NCBI GenBank assembly: GCA_031278845.1
Contig: JAITJQ010000062.1
Coordinates: forward strand, 1 to 5,529
From: Puniceicoccales bacterium
GTDB lineage: Bacteria > Verrucomicrobiota > Verrucomicrobiia > Opitutales > LL51
Direction of reading: 5' to 3'
Length of the DNA stretch: 5,529 nt
A model generated the notes under the pieces. That model was not told the origin of the DNA. It made no database searches and saw nothing but the letters and a program-made list of their open reading frames with translations. Below, in pieces: positions 5,312 to 5,529 of this stretch (its first letter is position 1; every line of letters starts with the position of its first letter). Made by a program: the position numbers and the translations under genes.

Positions 5312-5529
5312 TATTCACCGCGCAGGGCATTCGCAGGATAAATATGGGCCGCTTTTAGCGCCTAGAATGATCCCGGAAAAAATGCAAATCAATAGCGAAA
5401 ATAATCCGACAAAAATAAAGTCATTCATGGCAAAGTCTACCGGAAGATGTGTGAATTGCGACAAGTAGTTTTGCGCATTACTTCCGGTGGATATTTTATC
5501 CACAATGTTGATAATACTATCGCGGTAAT
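5311..5529 (-). CDS. C-terminal end of LolC/LolE (FtsX-family) lipoprotein-releasing ABC permease, partial and frameshifted
   Basis: Inner-membrane permease subunit of the transporter that passes outer-membrane lipoproteins to the periplasmic carrier. The gene runs in from the right edge on the - strand. The visible end has the last periplasmic stretch (about 5528-5435, with YLSQFTHLPVDF), the final membrane helix FIFVGLFSLLICIFSGIIL (about 5422-5364), and then, in the next frame, ALKAAHIYPANALRGE to TAA at 5313-5311. That ending matches the family signature PAxxAAxxxPAxALRxE. Reading both frames needs one base removed near 5360-5364; the uncorrected frame instead ends at 5315 with an unrelated tail. 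LolC and LolE cannot be told apart from the C-terminus, and many bacteria have a single hybrid gene. It converges on the kinase gene. Confidence 0.8.

Overview
The window looks like a piece of a diderm (Gram-negative type) bacterial chromosome of moderate to low GC. The evidence for an outer membrane is indirect but consistent: a lipoprotein with a lipobox, a secretion/type IV pilus ATPase, and the C-terminus of a LolC/LolE-type lipoprotein-releasing permease. I cannot fix the taxon. The exported kinase-like gene and several broken reading frames would fit a host-associated or reductively evolving bacterium, but they would also fit a draft assembly with indel errors. The first 85 bases are a C/G homopolymer smear and are best read as a contig-end artefact.

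Layout, left to right. Artefact (1-85); a complete non-haem ferritin on the + strand (148-642); a convergent pair of genes on the - strand. The first of that pair (1799-1557) encodes an 80-residue protein of unknown family. It overlaps by ATGA with the second (1560-690), a membrane-anchored metallo-beta-lactamase-fold protein of the ComEC type that is split by a single +1 frameshift between 1159 and 1190. A 166-base AT-rich divergent intergenic region (1800-1965) follows. On the + strand, a small lipoprotein resembling the SecD P1-head subdomain (1966-2454) lies 3 bases upstream of a GspE/PilB ATPase (2458-3744) that lacks the usual N-terminal N1 domain. After a 247-base gap comes a signal-peptide-bearing protein (3992-4333) whose frame continues past an in-frame TAG into a protein-kinase-like domain (to 5224). 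The tail of that gene is followed by a diverged copy of itself plus a perfect 21-base tandem repeat (5165-5311). At the right edge, on the - strand, is the C-terminal end of a LolC/LolE/FtsX-family permease, with one extra base near 5362.

Functional reading. The lipoprotein and ATPase probably form a short operon linked to a type II secretion or type IV pilus machine. The most interesting element is the exported kinase-like gene: its HxD, Asn, LIDFD and helix-F Asp motifs look intact, yet an amber codon separates its signal peptide and N-terminal segment from the kinase N-lobe. Four reading-frame lesions fall in the right-hand and left-hand accessory genes, whereas ferritin, the lipoprotein and the ATPase are intact. 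Decay versus sequencing error cannot be settled from this sequence alone.
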